NCBI GenBank assembly: GCA_024516035.1
Contig: CM044959.1
Span: 18,248,525 to 18,312,524, forward strand
From: Bactericera cockerelli
Taxonomy: Eukaryota; Arthropoda; Insecta; Hemiptera; Triozidae
Reading direction: 5' to 3'
DNA length: 64,000 nt
Under the pieces are notes generated by a model. It saw only the letters and a program-made list of their open reading frames with translations, searched no databases and was not told the origin of the DNA. Position numbers and translations under genes: made by a program. The stretch's first letter is position 1. Each line of letters starts with the position of its first letter. This document shows, one piece after another, positions 46,150-63,046 of this stretch.

Positions 46150-46951
46150 GTACTAGCACCAGTCGGCCACGGTGGTGAATTCCTTCAGAGTGATAGAATC
46201 TAGCACCAGTCGTAAGCACCAGTGGCCACGGTGGTGAACTCCTTCAGAGTGAGTACTAGCACCAGTCGGCCATGGTGGTGAACTCCTTCAGAGTAGACTA
46301 CACAGTCGGCCACGGTGGTGAACTCCTTCAGAGTGGTACAGCACAGTCGGCCATGGTGGTGAACTCCTTCAGAGTGAGTACTAGCATCAGTTCCGGCCAT
46401 GGTGGTGAACTCCTTCAGAATGAGTACTAGCACCAGTCGGCCATGGTGGTGAACTCCTTCAGAGTGAGTACTAGCATCAGTCGGCCATGGTGGTGAACTC
46501 CTTCAGAGTGAGTACTAGCACCAGTCGGCCATGGTGGTGAACTCCTTCAGAGTGAGTACTAGCACCAGTCGGCCATGGTGGTGAACTCCTTCAGAGTGAG
46601 TACTAGCACCAGTCGGCCATGGTGGTGAACTCCTTCAGAGTGAGTACTAGCATCAGTCGGCCATGGTGGTGAACTCCTTCAGAGTGAGTACTAGCACCAG
46701 TCGTAGCACCAGTCGGCCACGGTGGTGAACTCCTTCAGAGTGAGTACTAGCATCAGTCGGCCATGGTGGTGAACTCCTTCAGACTGAGTACTAGCACCAG
46801 TCGGCCATGGTGGTGAACTCCTTCAGAATGAGTACTAGCACCAGTCGGCCATGGTGGTGAACTCCTTCAGACTGAGTACTAGCACCAGTCGGCCATGGTG
46901 GTGAACTCCTTCAGAATGAGTACTAGCACCAGTCGGCCATGGTGGTGAGTT
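46150..46951 (-). repeat. 44-bp minisatellite made of the Pkn C-terminal codons and stop, ~18 copies
   Basis: Read on the minus strand, each unit contains aaggagttcaccaccatggc, then cgactggtgctag. It encodes KEFTTMADWC and a stop, copying the end of the Pkn coding region ([10 protein letters not shown], stop). A ~10-base spacer tactcactctg lies between units. The array starts directly after the real stop codon, so it would lie in the Pkn 3'UTR. Confidence 0.92.
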
Positions 46952-48092
<1,141 letters not shown>

Positions 48093-48356
48093 TTAGTACT
48101 AGTAATATATAGAGTTTTATTTACACCAAGGGCGAAATTATTGCCTAAGGCAATCTCTACCCAGTGGCGTAGCCAGGGGTAGAGATTTCCACGAAACCCC
48201 AGCAAAGATGGAATATACGTTAGGCGAGATTTATGAACCCCCCTCAAGCCCCCCCTCTTTTCAAAAATGTACAGTATACATTGAACATGTACAGATGTAC
48301 ACCCACCTAATATTGTACGGTTTTGAATTTTTTTTTTTTAAATTGGTACCTACTTA

Positions 48357-48503
<147 letters not shown>

Positions 48504-49002
48504 TCAATAAATAATGTTTCGGTGTGAGCTAGTGTAGAATATGTAGAGTACAACCAACACATGAAGGAGAACAAGAAGAAAAAAACCCGCAAATGTCATT
48601 AGGCTGTGACGAAAATTCTGTCGAATTCGTAAGTACCACACAGAAAATACTTTTAAAAGCACACAATTTTTTATTGGACTTTGGGGGCGTGTCCTGAAGA
48701 AAGGAAGGTGAATTTCCACTTTTTTTAGAGAATGGAGCTTCTCTAAATTGGTCTCTAGAATATGTAGTTTCAGTATTGACATGCATTTTTGTTAAACCCT
48801 GTATTTTTGTTACACCCTGTAAACCTAGATTTTTTTGATAGATATAATAAAAGAATGCAGAGAAAATAGTTTTCACGTCAAATTAACGTCTCTTAAAAAG
48901 AAAATAACCTGTTTGCAAGGATATAAGAGTTAAAATTTCCGATCCCTTGAGTTGTCTTATATCCAGGTTCGACTGAACTGATTTTTTTTATATTATTTTT
49001 CT

Positions 49003-49200
49003 AAAGGTAGTTGTGCCCCGGAACCGCTTTCGCATTACTTTAGGGCACTTTACCTTTACATCCATGCCATTCCAGAAACGGAAAAACTCGGTTAGAATTT
49101 TCCGCTCCGGCCGGGATTCGAACCCACAACCTCCGGGTCAGCAACCAACAATGCTCTTAACCACTGAGCCACGGAGGTCGGCTGATTCTTTTTTTTTTTT
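49003..49200 (-). mobile_element. tRNA-derived SINE copy in Pkn intron
   Basis: gggattcgaacccacaacct and ttaaccactgagccacgga are the reverse of box B and box A of a tRNA-like head. The body gtgccccggaaccgctttcg recurs at about 18870, and the head recurs at 49808-49880. Confidence 0.65.
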
Positions 49201-49341
49201 TTGGTTGAAGGTAGGAAAAAATCTTTTTAAGACAGCCAGGTCATCCTCACTTGGGGTGTGGGATTTCCACCCACTAAAAACCCACCTTCTCAAAGAGCTA
49301 ACCGCACCTGGAACCGAATAATATCATTACTATAATAGTCT

Positions 49342-49735
49342 GTCCCGGTAGCTCAGTGGTAAACCGCCTCTACTGTGAATCCAAAGATTCCAGAGGTCGT
49401 GGGCTCGAAACCCAGCCGGGACATGACATATTATCCTCCCATTTGGGATTTTTACCACATAATAATACGTCTTGGGCTTACTAATATCTCATGTGAATGA
49501 CAATGGTGATTTCAATCATGACTTTATGACCACTCAAGTTCAACAGAGATATCATTTCACTAGATTTCCTGTTGAAGTGGAGGATAATGGTCAACTTGAT
49601 GTTCCGATTGTAGAAAACAACGTGATTGACGAGTCTGATTACTGCTGGAATAATGGGACTTTAATAGTCCTAATCGGGCAGTATAAATAAGGCGATATTA
49701 TTTTTATTATTATTATTACTTCAAGTGCGAAATTA
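49342..49735 (+). mobile_element. tRNA-derived SINE, family 1, carrying a 156-bp insert
   Basis: The head tagctcagtggtaaaccgcc (box A) and gggctcgaaaccc (box B) is followed by the family body, ending (att)n. Between ttact at 49478-49482 and ttact at 49639-49643 lies a 156-bp insert absent from the other copies. The insert is open on the + strand (HVNDNGDFNHDFMTTQ, then FPVEVEDNGQLDVPIVENN). Its origin is unknown. Confidence 0.75.
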
Positions 49736-49741
49736 AATAAA

Positions 49742-49811
49742 ACACAGAGCCCCGTGCTCTCACCTCGCCCACCAGCATCTCGAAGATGAGCACCCCCAGC
49801 CCCCACCAGGA
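49742..49811 (-). repeat. Displaced copy of a Pkn exon end and 5' splice site
   Basis: It repeats ~46 exon bases plus the donor and ~20 intron bases of the Pkn exon ending at 50062, about 297 bp further into the intron. Donor gtgagagc is kept, but no acceptor precedes it; SINE sequence abuts it. It is not a usable exon. Confidence 0.85.
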
Positions 49812-50031
49812 TTCGAACCCGCAACCTCCGGGTCAGCAACCAATGCTCTTAACCACTGAGCCACGGAGGTCGGCTGATTCTAACAAAATCCTTGCAGTTT
49901 CTTATGGGTTCTATGGCTTACAGAGTAAAGTTCATGTACGCATCATGGTTAATTGCACATAAAAATACAATTAGCTCTGAATATTCAAAAGGGAGACGTT
50001 GAACTGTGGTTGAATTGTCTGGGGGATGTTA

Positions 50032-51060
<1,029 letters not shown>

Positions 51061-51061
51061 G

Positions 51062-51641
<580 letters not shown>

Positions 51642-51642
51642 A

Positions 51643-51812
51643 TCCTCTTCGCGCCCAATGTCCTCGTGAGAGGACATTTATTTTATAGTCCTAAGTGTCC
51701 AAGCTAAAAATTTACGAGTATACTACCAAGTAGCATAAAATGTTTGTCCTCGGGCGAGGCCACCGGTCACTTTGTACTACAAAACAAAAATTGGTGTTGG
51801 GCGCGAAGAGGC
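51643..51812. mobile_element. 170-bp MITE with TA duplication, inserted in the Pkn acceptor array
   Basis: The ends cctcttcgcgcccaa and ttgggcgcgaagagg are perfect inverted repeats. TA lies at 51641-51642 and 51813-51814. Removing the element restores cagcactaggtcataat, the form seen in neighbouring repeat units. Tc1/mariner-type by duplication. Confidence 0.87.
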
Positions 51813-52107
51813 TAGGTCATAGTATAGTTGTATTTCTAGAGAGATGAGCAATGGGAGGCGGCACCTCCTTCTTACTTACTCTACTTTTCGTGTTCATGTG
51901 TAATATCATGGTGGTGGAAGGATATGGGTATTGAACTAGTGTTCTATACTCTTTCCATGTCCAGTGTGTAGTGTATTGTGTTTAATTTTGCACGAAAAAT
52001 TGATAATGGTAAAAGTATTTCTTAATAATAGTTGATATTAAATTTAATTTTTTTTTAGGAAATATTTTACACAGGCTTTATTACCTCGCCTGGTGGTTAA
52101 CTTCCAC

Positions 52108-55598
<3,491 letters not shown>

Positions 55599-56000
55599 AG
55601 CTGTGTCTTTAGGATTTTTTTTTCAGCACGGCCGGTATCTAAACCCTCTCACCTTTAGACCAAAAGACGCTTACCTCCAGAGGTCGTGGGTTCGAAACCA
55701 GCCGGACATGACAAGTTATCCTCCATTTGGGATTTTTATCGACTATAGCTGTGTCTTTAGGATTTTTTTTTCAGCACAGCCGGATCTAAATAAACGCTTT
55801 CACCTTTAGACCAAGAGACGCTTACCTCCAGAGGTGCCAGAGGTCGTGGGTTCGAAACCCAGTCAGGACATGACAAGTTATCCTCCCATTTGGGATTTTT
55901 ACCACATTAATAATATGTCTTGGGCTTACTGCTGGAATAATGGGACTTTAATAGTCCTTATCGGGCAGTATAATAAGGCGATATTATTTATTATTATTAC
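55599..56000 (+). mobile_element. tRNA-derived SINE, family 1, with duplicated head, ending at a Pkn 5' splice site
   Basis: The head region (ctatagctgtgtctttagga to gggatttttatc) is tandemly duplicated at 55599-55740 and 55741 onward. The body tgctggaataatgggacttt and tail attattattac reach the exon at 56001, again supplying the intron start gtaataataat on the minus strand. Confidence 0.8.
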
Positions 56001-56156
56001 CTTTCCGAAATGTCCGCGGCCGAGCACCGACAGCAGAGTGAAGTTGTCGAGAGAGAGGCCGCTGAAGTGAGTGGGCCGCCGAGACTCGTAGGCGCTGTCC
56101 CTGCTGTACTCTAGTGGGCGGGCGACGGGCGGCCGGGTCGGGAATATAGGCGGGGA
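56001..56156 (-). CDS. Pkn: Protein kinase N, linker and glycine-rich loop exon
   Basis: It encodes SPPIFPTRPPVARPLEYSRD, then the kinase start LSLDNFTLLSVLGRGHFGK with the GxGxxG loop (GRGHFG). It is 156 nt, phase 0. The acceptor is cttgcag. Intronic ~21-bp repeats lie next to the acceptor. Confidence 0.94.
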
Positions 56157-56162
56157 CTGCAA

Positions 56163-56226
56163 GACAGGGGGAGGAGCTTATTAGAAATGGGATGAGCTTA
56201 TTAGACATGGGAGGAGCTTATTAGAC
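56163..56226 (-). repeat. ~21-bp repeat next to a Pkn acceptor, 3 copies
   Basis: The minus-strand unit catgtctaataagctcctcc is repeated just upstream of the acceptor. It carries a ctaat branch-point-like word and pyrimidine-rich bases. Confidence 0.8.
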
Positions 56227-56916
56227 ATGAGAGGGAAATACTGATGCTACCGGGACTCGTAGGATAATGCCGTTGGCATTAGCATTACCCTTCATCAAGT
56301 TTCGGTTCTATAATTTTATTTTGTAAATATTCCTTGTATGTTTAAATTCTTACTGTGAATAAAACTTGATCGAATTTGCATTATTTTAGAAGGCGAGACA
56401 TGGGCTACATTGGGCTACGTATAAAAATAAATTTTAGGGAAGGTGATATATAAAGTAATAATGTAAAATATAGTAATAATGTAAAATATACAAGTTGTTC
56501 TTTATGCAAACCCTAGTAGGCATAGAGATTTTTTTCATCATAATAGGACTAGATGTGTTTTATATTGTGAATCACTGTTCTGTTGGAAAGCCTTGCGAAG
56601 GAACTCGCTTATGATAGCAGAAAACAAGCACTAAGTTGTAGAGTTAATTAAACATGGAAAACAGAAATATATTAATTCAAGGTATTTTTTTAATCAAAGA
56701 AAAATAACATGGAGAGGTGGAGTTATTTTCAGAAGATACAAACATAGCAATCGGAGACATAGTAAAATATCAGTTTGAAGAATAGTACAGAATAGCTACT
56801 GTGAAATAGGTATAGTACAGAAGTTTCTTTAAAGATCAAAAAAGTTTGATGGAATAGATAATTACCTTCATACATGGTGCAATGATTATTATTATTATTT
56901 ATTAATACTTTTCCAG

Positions 56917-57245
56917 CCTCCGTGGCGTAATGGTTGATACAACTGCCCGTAGTACAGAGATCCCGATTTCGATTTCCGGTTGGGAGAGACTTTTCGAAGA
57001 AAATTCTGTTCCCTCCAAACACGTGAGGCTGGCATTTCCGGCCCTACCCAGGCTGGGTCAGGTTAATATGTGTAGCTGGTACAATTTCCAGCGAATGGAG
57101 GGTAAAACCCCCGTCCTGACTACTTCAAAATAAGGACGTTAAAACCAAATATAGAATCAACTGGTCACAATAGAAGTTCCCAGCGAATGGAGGGTAAAAC
57201 CCCCGTCCTGACTCTTTCAAACTAAGGACGTTAAAACCAAATAGA
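56917..57245 (+). mobile_element. SINE with tRNA-like head and the 5S-SINE body
   Basis: The head ctccgtggcgtaatggttga (box A-like) and gatttcgatttcc (box B-like) is followed by cccaggctgggtcaggttaa and gcgaatggagggtaaaaccc, the body otherwise attached to 5S-derived heads. The last ~70 bp are duplicated at about 57178-57245. Confidence 0.78.
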
Positions 57246-57760
57246 ATCAACTGATCACAATAGAGGTAGGTGTGATAATTGGTGTTAGTTACTCTTGTGG
57301 AACTCCAACCAGTCTATAATAATAAAATACTTATGAATATCTAAACTCAGTCTCGTTCACGAAGGTACACTCTAGTAATATTTTGTGAAGAAAGAGTAAA
57401 AGGTCCCAAAAGAGAATCAAAGGATTTTTCTTCTTAAAAAAGAAGAAAGAAAGCAGCATTCATGCAAATACAAAACTCAAAACAGGTTCAGCAGATAGAA
57501 AATAATGCAGTGTTATTATAATAAAACATTGTTAGTCTATAACGAAATTAAAAGTCGTATTAGCCCAAACAGAATCAATATAAGAATTAGTATATCTAAA
57601 TATTCGTAGGATTAGTGACAGAAATTCAAATATCAACCAGAAATGAGCAACTGAGCAGTTTTCCAACAGGTCACCTGCAGTCATACAAATACCATGAGTT
57701 CTGTGTATGAAAACCTAGTAGAACAAAGGGGAGACGAAACTACAAAACATTACATCTTTA

Positions 57761-57892
57761 GGGCGAAATTAATAGACAAATTATACAACACAAGTCATTG
57801 CTAAGCGTTGGTTTTCCCTATCTTACTACAAAGTACACAATTCGGGACTTAGCGCCACAGAGGTATTATAAAAACGTCTATTAATTCCGCCC
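57761..57892. mobile_element. MITE, same family as 11660-11789
   Basis: gggcgaaattaatagac and gtctattaattccgccc are the inverted ends. The interior (ggttttccctatcttac, cgccacagaggtatta) matches the copy in the Abl 3'UTR. It directly abuts a TTAA element. Confidence 0.8.
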
Positions 57893-57896
57893 TTAA

Positions 57897-58182
57897 CACG
57901 TTCGTTACCGAACGGCCATATGTGGATGTTTTTGTGTTTTTCTTTGGGACCGAAAACACACATGTGGTTGTTATCAAAATTTTAACGAGGGACCGGACAT
58001 CCATATATGGCCTTTTGGAGGTAGGTTGTTAGTATTAGAACAGATATAGGATCGATTCTTGTACAAATACGATGCCAAATATGCAAAAAAAAAAACCTGG
58101 GGACCAAAATTTGAATGCAACAGCAACTTTACCGCCTGGTCCCTACGTAAAACTTGAAAAAATTGGCTTGGTAACGAACGTG
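57897..58182. mobile_element. 286-bp TTAA MITE (piggyBac-like)
   Basis: The 13-bp perfect inverted ends cacgttcgttacc and ggtaacgaacgtg are flanked by TTAA (57893-57896 and 58183-58186). The interior contains short palindromic words such as catatgtgg and catatatggcc. No coding sequence. Confidence 0.87.
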
Positions 58183-58353
58183 TTAATCTCACATTACAAG
58201 ATCACACCCAAAACAGAACAGAAGAATCCGAGCTACGAGCAGTGAGATGAGTTAGTACACAACCCCGCACACTCACAAGGGGTTAATTTTCTCCATTCGT
58301 TAGTACAGAGGCTATAAAGCTGGATTTCAACGTTCCTCGAGCCTCAAGTTTAA

Positions 58354-58638
58354 CACTTTCCGTGCCGGAGGCTCATTTTGAAATTATTGCCCAGTGCCGT
58401 AGCGATATTTACCATTTGGTAACACCGGCACAGGCTTAATTTTTTTTAAAGTTTTTCTTGTTCTGTGCCGGTGTTACCATTTGGTAACACTATTCCATGT
58501 AAGGTGTTACCAAAGGTGTTACCAAAAGGTAACACCGGGGTCGAGAAGTAGATGTCTTCGGTGTTATCGGTGTTACCAAACGGTAACACCATTTTCCTAA
58601 ACAGGTGTTACCAAACGGTAACACCGGCACGGAAAGTG
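58354..58638. mobile_element. 285-bp TTAA MITE with internal ggtgttacc palindromes
   Basis: The 15-bp perfect inverted ends cactttccgtgccgg and ccggcacggaaagtg are flanked by TTAA (58350-58353 and 58639-58642). Inside, ggtgttaccaaacggtaaca-type palindromes occur about five times. Confidence 0.9.
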
Positions 58639-58685
58639 TTAAATTTACATCACATTAGAAAACTCAACACATGATTGACTGATTT

Positions 58686-58840
58686 TTTTTATTAGGGTCT
58701 TAACGTCGCTTTTAACTGCATGGTCTAATAACGACGGAGGTCTTTCCCTCCACTCGCAGGAAACTCACACACCTGCTACGCACAATAACCTCACCCAGCC
58801 TAGGTTGGGCCGGAATGCCAGGATCACTTTAAAATACTAT
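58686..58840 (-). mobile_element. 5S-SINE family body fragment
   Basis: It has aacgtcgcttttaactgcat, ctccactcgcaggaaactca and cagcctaggttgggccgg, but the 5S head is missing. Confidence 0.7.
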
Positions 58841-59430
58841 CATAGTAAAGTATCACAGGAATAAGAAATTTAATGATGACTGACCCCTATTATTATTAAA
58901 ATTTAAGAAATAAATGCGTTGAGTTCTATTTAAATTAGAAATTTCGAAGGTTGTTAATTCTAGATTTAATTTCTGACGGTTAGACAAGGAAAGCGAATCA
59001 CAAATTGGAGCAAAACACTAAACAAGGTAACTAAATTTTAGACTATAAAAGCAGAGATACGTGATCTCAGGACAGGAAAGGTGTTAGTTTTTGGGACACT
59101 AAAGAGTCCACTAATCCTGAAAGCCACAATACAAAGTTTTCAGAAGCGTACGTAGAGCGGGAAGACATCAAGGAGAAGTTTGAAGGCATTAAATGCGGCA
59201 CCAAACTTTGCGGTTTACACAACACTTTTATTGACCGATATCATGAAATGAAGGTCTTCCATGTGCTATTAATGTTTTTTACAAGTTCTTTCCCTTCTAC
59301 ATACACTTGAGAAAATAAAAAACAGTAACAACAATCGAATACAAGCAAGCCGTAAAATAGGAGAGAGAGTAAAAAATGTCATTGTAGCCCGATCGCAGTG
59401 ACGGGGTGACAGACACATCCAAAGTACTAC

Positions 59431-59577
59431 CTCGTCCGGAAACTCGACCAGGGGGGAGCAGGGCTGAGAACTACAGGATATGCTAAAACTCGTGGACATT
59501 AATTCCACGATATCTACAGGGTGGTGCTGGTGACGCTCGTCGTGCAGGAAATCGAACTCTCCCAGGGCGTTTTCAAG
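59431..59577 (-). CDS. Pkn: Protein kinase N, inter-domain linker exon
   Basis: It encodes LENALGEFDFLHDERHQHHP, then VDIVELMSTSFSISCSSQPC and PLVEFPDE. It joins the upstream exon (IDNE|LENAL) and the downstream exon in phase 0 over 147 nt. The ELExALxEFDFL type of motif precedes the kinase domain in PKNs. The acceptor is ttttcag. The donor gtagta is weak, so the exact 3' end is slightly less certain. Confidence 0.82.
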
Positions 59578-59894
59578 CTGAAAATGAGAGGGGGCGGGGC
59601 GGGCAGAAAGGGGGGGGGGAGGAGGGGTAACAACCACCACCGTTAGGATCAAACAGTGAAAACACATCAAGAGGCAAGTGGGTGGGTGATTAATGTTGGG
59701 GTAGGGCAAGCACAGGAGAATATGCAATGACACACCATACAGAGGACAGTTATTATTGAAAACTTTGACATAAAATGAAGGACATTAGTATTTTTTAAAC
59801 TTGATTTACACTTCCAACATGCCCAAGAGGCTTTAATCATTATTGTAAATTATTTTGTCAGTGAACAATTTTTTTATCTCAATTTATAAGATAC

Positions 59895-60078
59895 ACCTGT
59901 GATAAAATCAGACTGTCCTCTTTCTTTAACTATATCCTCGAATATTACCTTGTCACCAGAGGGAAATATATGCTTCTTGAGAAGTATGGAGACGCGCTTG
60001 ATAAGTCTATGCATGCTCCGGCCATCCCAAGCTTTGGCTCCAAGCTCTTTGTTTTCGAACTTTTCTATCAGTTCGTCT
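59895..60078 (-). pseudogene. Coding-like fragment of unknown origin in a Pkn intron
   Basis: The minus strand reads DELIEKFENKELGAKAWDGR, then SMHRLIKRVSILLKKHIFPS and GDKVIFEDIVKERGQSDF without stops for ~61 codons, then becomes blocked on both sides. It is too protein-like for a chance frame, but I do not recognise it. It could be a gene or transposon remnant. Confidence 0.4.
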
Positions 60079-62689
60079 CGTCATTCATGTAGAACAAAAC
60101 TCAACTTCATTGGTTCTTTAATTTATTTAATTTACGTATACGTATCCAAAAAACCCATTAGGCATTTCGGTTCTTTTCTCTTTGTGAAGGATACAAGCAA
60201 TTTATTTTTTGGAGCATCTAAAAAATAAATTATTTGAACTAAAAAATAAAAAAAATGGTAATTTATTTTTTAAGAGCATCAAAACAAAACCAACATTGAA
60301 TAATTTTACTTATAAGATAGAACAAAGAACACGGATGAATGATGTATTTTACTTTAGCATATTAGATTATTATATTTCCATAACAACAGCCTACAGTCAC
60401 AGCCTACAGAAATCACTAGCAAGCTCTATCAGAGGCTGCACCGGATGTCCTCCTGATGATCGCACGCACAATTCTATAGCTGCCATGACTATGACTGAAA
60501 GCTCGAGCCTAAAGTTATGCCATTGACAACACCAGACACAATTCACTTGAATGACGGCGTTTAATTACGAACATAATAGACATCACCTGAGCAATTGAAA
60601 CACAAAATAACTTGATATGACTGAAAGCTAATATGGATTACTCAGGTGGAATCTGAATAATGTTTTACCGTTCCAAGATAATATTTTGTAAGGTATGCGA
60701 AATAAATTCAAAATATAATATGCGAAAAACAAAGCGAAAAAAGTTCATGATAATAATAAATAATAACTCAATTCGAAGATGATAGATACCGAGCACAAAC
60801 TAACTGATTATAAGAAACAGACCAACACAAAATCAAAGTTATGAAACTTCCAGAAATATGAAAAAAAGTGAAACCGCAGCAAAAATATATTATTTTTTTA
60901 TATACAAATGACGAACACAATACTTCCGAGTTCTAATAATAGAAATTTCTCGGAAGCAAAAATACATCTGTACCGACCGCGACGTATGAATTTTACTTCA
61001 GACTCTTCAGAGATGGAACATTCATTAGGAACTGAAAGTTTATACTGAACACCACACATCCGACGAGGAAATGGTACTGAATCACTGATGATACCACAAG
61101 GTGTGCTTAAGTCACTTAGCGACCAGCAGATAACTTTGAGCCAGGTCCACACCACACTCTGGCGAGTCAATCTCACCTGGCCCCACCCACAGTAAATACT
61201 TAAAGAGAGAAATCTCCATCCATGTAGTGAGCAACACCTAGTGGAAATAAATTTTCCCTCAGCGATTGGACAAATGGTTTAAGAAAGCATAATACTTCCG
61301 ATTTCTAATATCAATTTCTCGGAAGTCAAAAGACCAACAATAATTTTAGGTGTAAATAAATACGTAGATAAATGCTATCTACTACAGAACATACTTCTAC
61401 CCACTATGTTGCTCTCCTAAAATTAAACAAGAGAGGGGCTTTAAAATATCAAAGCAACTGTTCAAAATAATAATATTAGTTTTGTCGTTGAGAAATAAAT
61501 ATTGATGAAAGATTTTTTTTCTTGAATTTTCTTCTGTTATTTTCTCTTGGAAGCCAAGAATGTAAATAAATAAAATTACGATTACAAATTAATTTAAAAA
61601 AATATATGTCCTAACTAAAGGGCGGGGTTATTACCCTCGGCAATCTCTTCCACCCAACCCTTATATTGTAGTTTTGAACATTCACAAATTTGTTCATGTT
61701 CCTTGAAATTTTCAACAGATATTGAGGATTTTAATAGGAAATTATAACTAGAAGACTCACATAATTATGTAGTATGAAGATTGACGAACCATATCAAGAA
61801 TCGAGATCACACTACTGGAGAAGAGTTCCTTACTCTTCAAGTGTTGGTTCTGCTAATGTGTGGACCAGGCTTTCATTTTTATTGTGTGTGGATAATCTCT
61901 CACCTATGCAAGAGTTATGTGAAGGAGTGACACATGTACATCATAGGCCAGTCTAGTGCTGACCTAGACGCCTCCTGCTAGTCTCAAACCCACAACTCTT
62001 GTAATACAACACTCGCATTACTTGCTGCACTTCAGTACACTAGGATCATGTAACAGAACATGCGTTGTTTTATCATTGTTTTTACTTCCGATAAATTTCT
62101 AATTTTAGAAATCGGAAGTATTGTGTTCGTTTTTGTATTTTTATATGTATTTTCAATGTTCTTTAATTGTAAGCATACAGTTATCATTGTGTTAGTCACT
62201 TTTGTGACATCAGCACTACTCAAACTCGCTTTACTAAATCTACGCTGAAACCGGGACTTGAACCTTCGACCTACAGGTTAACAACGGAATTATCCACTAC
62301 TTGCACCTAGCAGTTGTGGCCTCGGAGGCACCTTGCAAGCCTCGTTGAGCTAATTTGTTTTCCATTTCATTCCGGGGCTTCGGGGCTAAAAATCGGTCAG
62401 CTCTTTCCTATCACGATGTCTACCCGTACGAAATTTGGTTCATGTTGAAATACATATGTATTGTTTTATTTTATTTGTGGTGAAGCACAAGGCCTCTTCA
62501 CAATTTTTGTGGGTAGCGCAGCATTACTAAGAGCCTCCTTTACATTTCGAATTATTCTATGACATTAATTTCTTTTTACTCTGGTAATACCGCCACTGGT
62601 CGTTACTCATACAAGTAACTACTCATTTTTCCTCATGAGGTATGAGTGGACCCCGAACATCCAAGTACAGAGCAGAAAAATTCCTGCCC

Positions 62690-62760
62690 CGCTGGGGATC
62701 GAACCCAGGTCACCGTGTGTGCAATGCCTAGCGCGCTAACTCACTCTGCCACGGTGGTAC
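62690..62760 (-). mobile_element. tRNA-derived SINE head
   Basis: The minus strand has caccgtggcagagtgagtta and a ggttcgatcccc-like box B, the same head as at 22455. It begins 30 bp into the Pkn intron. Confidence 0.65.
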
Positions 62761-62792
62761 TGTTGAAATACATATTAGTAAGTAGTTCTTAC

Positions 62793-63046
62793 CTCGTTGT
62801 CGATCCGTGGGGGCGGGGGTGAGGTGGGCGGGGGCGGGAGGTGGGGGAGGGAGGGGGGACGCTTCTTGTTGGCGGCAGCCGCAATGGCGGAGGGCAGGAA
62901 GTGGGGGGACATGGACTCGGGCGGGAGGGGCGGCAGCACGGCGATGCCCAGGCCGAGGGGCCGGGACCCCGCCAGACCCGAGGGCGCCGGGTCGGGGGTC
63001 TCCCCCGGGGTCTCGGGCTTCTCCACATCGCTCAGGTCGGCGATGC
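62793..63046 (-). CDS. Pkn: Protein kinase N, proline-rich linker exon (most 5' exon visible)
   Basis: It encodes IADLSDVEKPETPGETPDPA, LGLGIAVLPPLPPESMSPHF and a run LPPPPTSPPPPRIDNE, a proline-rich linker lying between C2-like and kinase domains in PKN. The acceptor is cccgcag and the donor gtaaga. The 254-nt exon feeds phase 0 into 59577. HR1 and C2-like exons must lie right of the window. Confidence 0.82.

Larger units (their letters stand above)
59578..62792. other. Pkn intron, ~3.2 kb, with repeats
   Basis: It contains an unidentified coding-like fragment at 59895-60078, palindromic words acttccga...tcggaagt near 60925, 61290 and 62085, a repeat phrase cctaactaaagggcggggtt at ~61613 and SINE heads near 62250 and 62690-62760. 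No Pkn exon was seen. Confidence 0.6.

Noticed and set aside
46200..46433. Open frame across the 44-bp array as a protein
   Set aside because: It is a product of repeats of the Pkn end and has no independent support.
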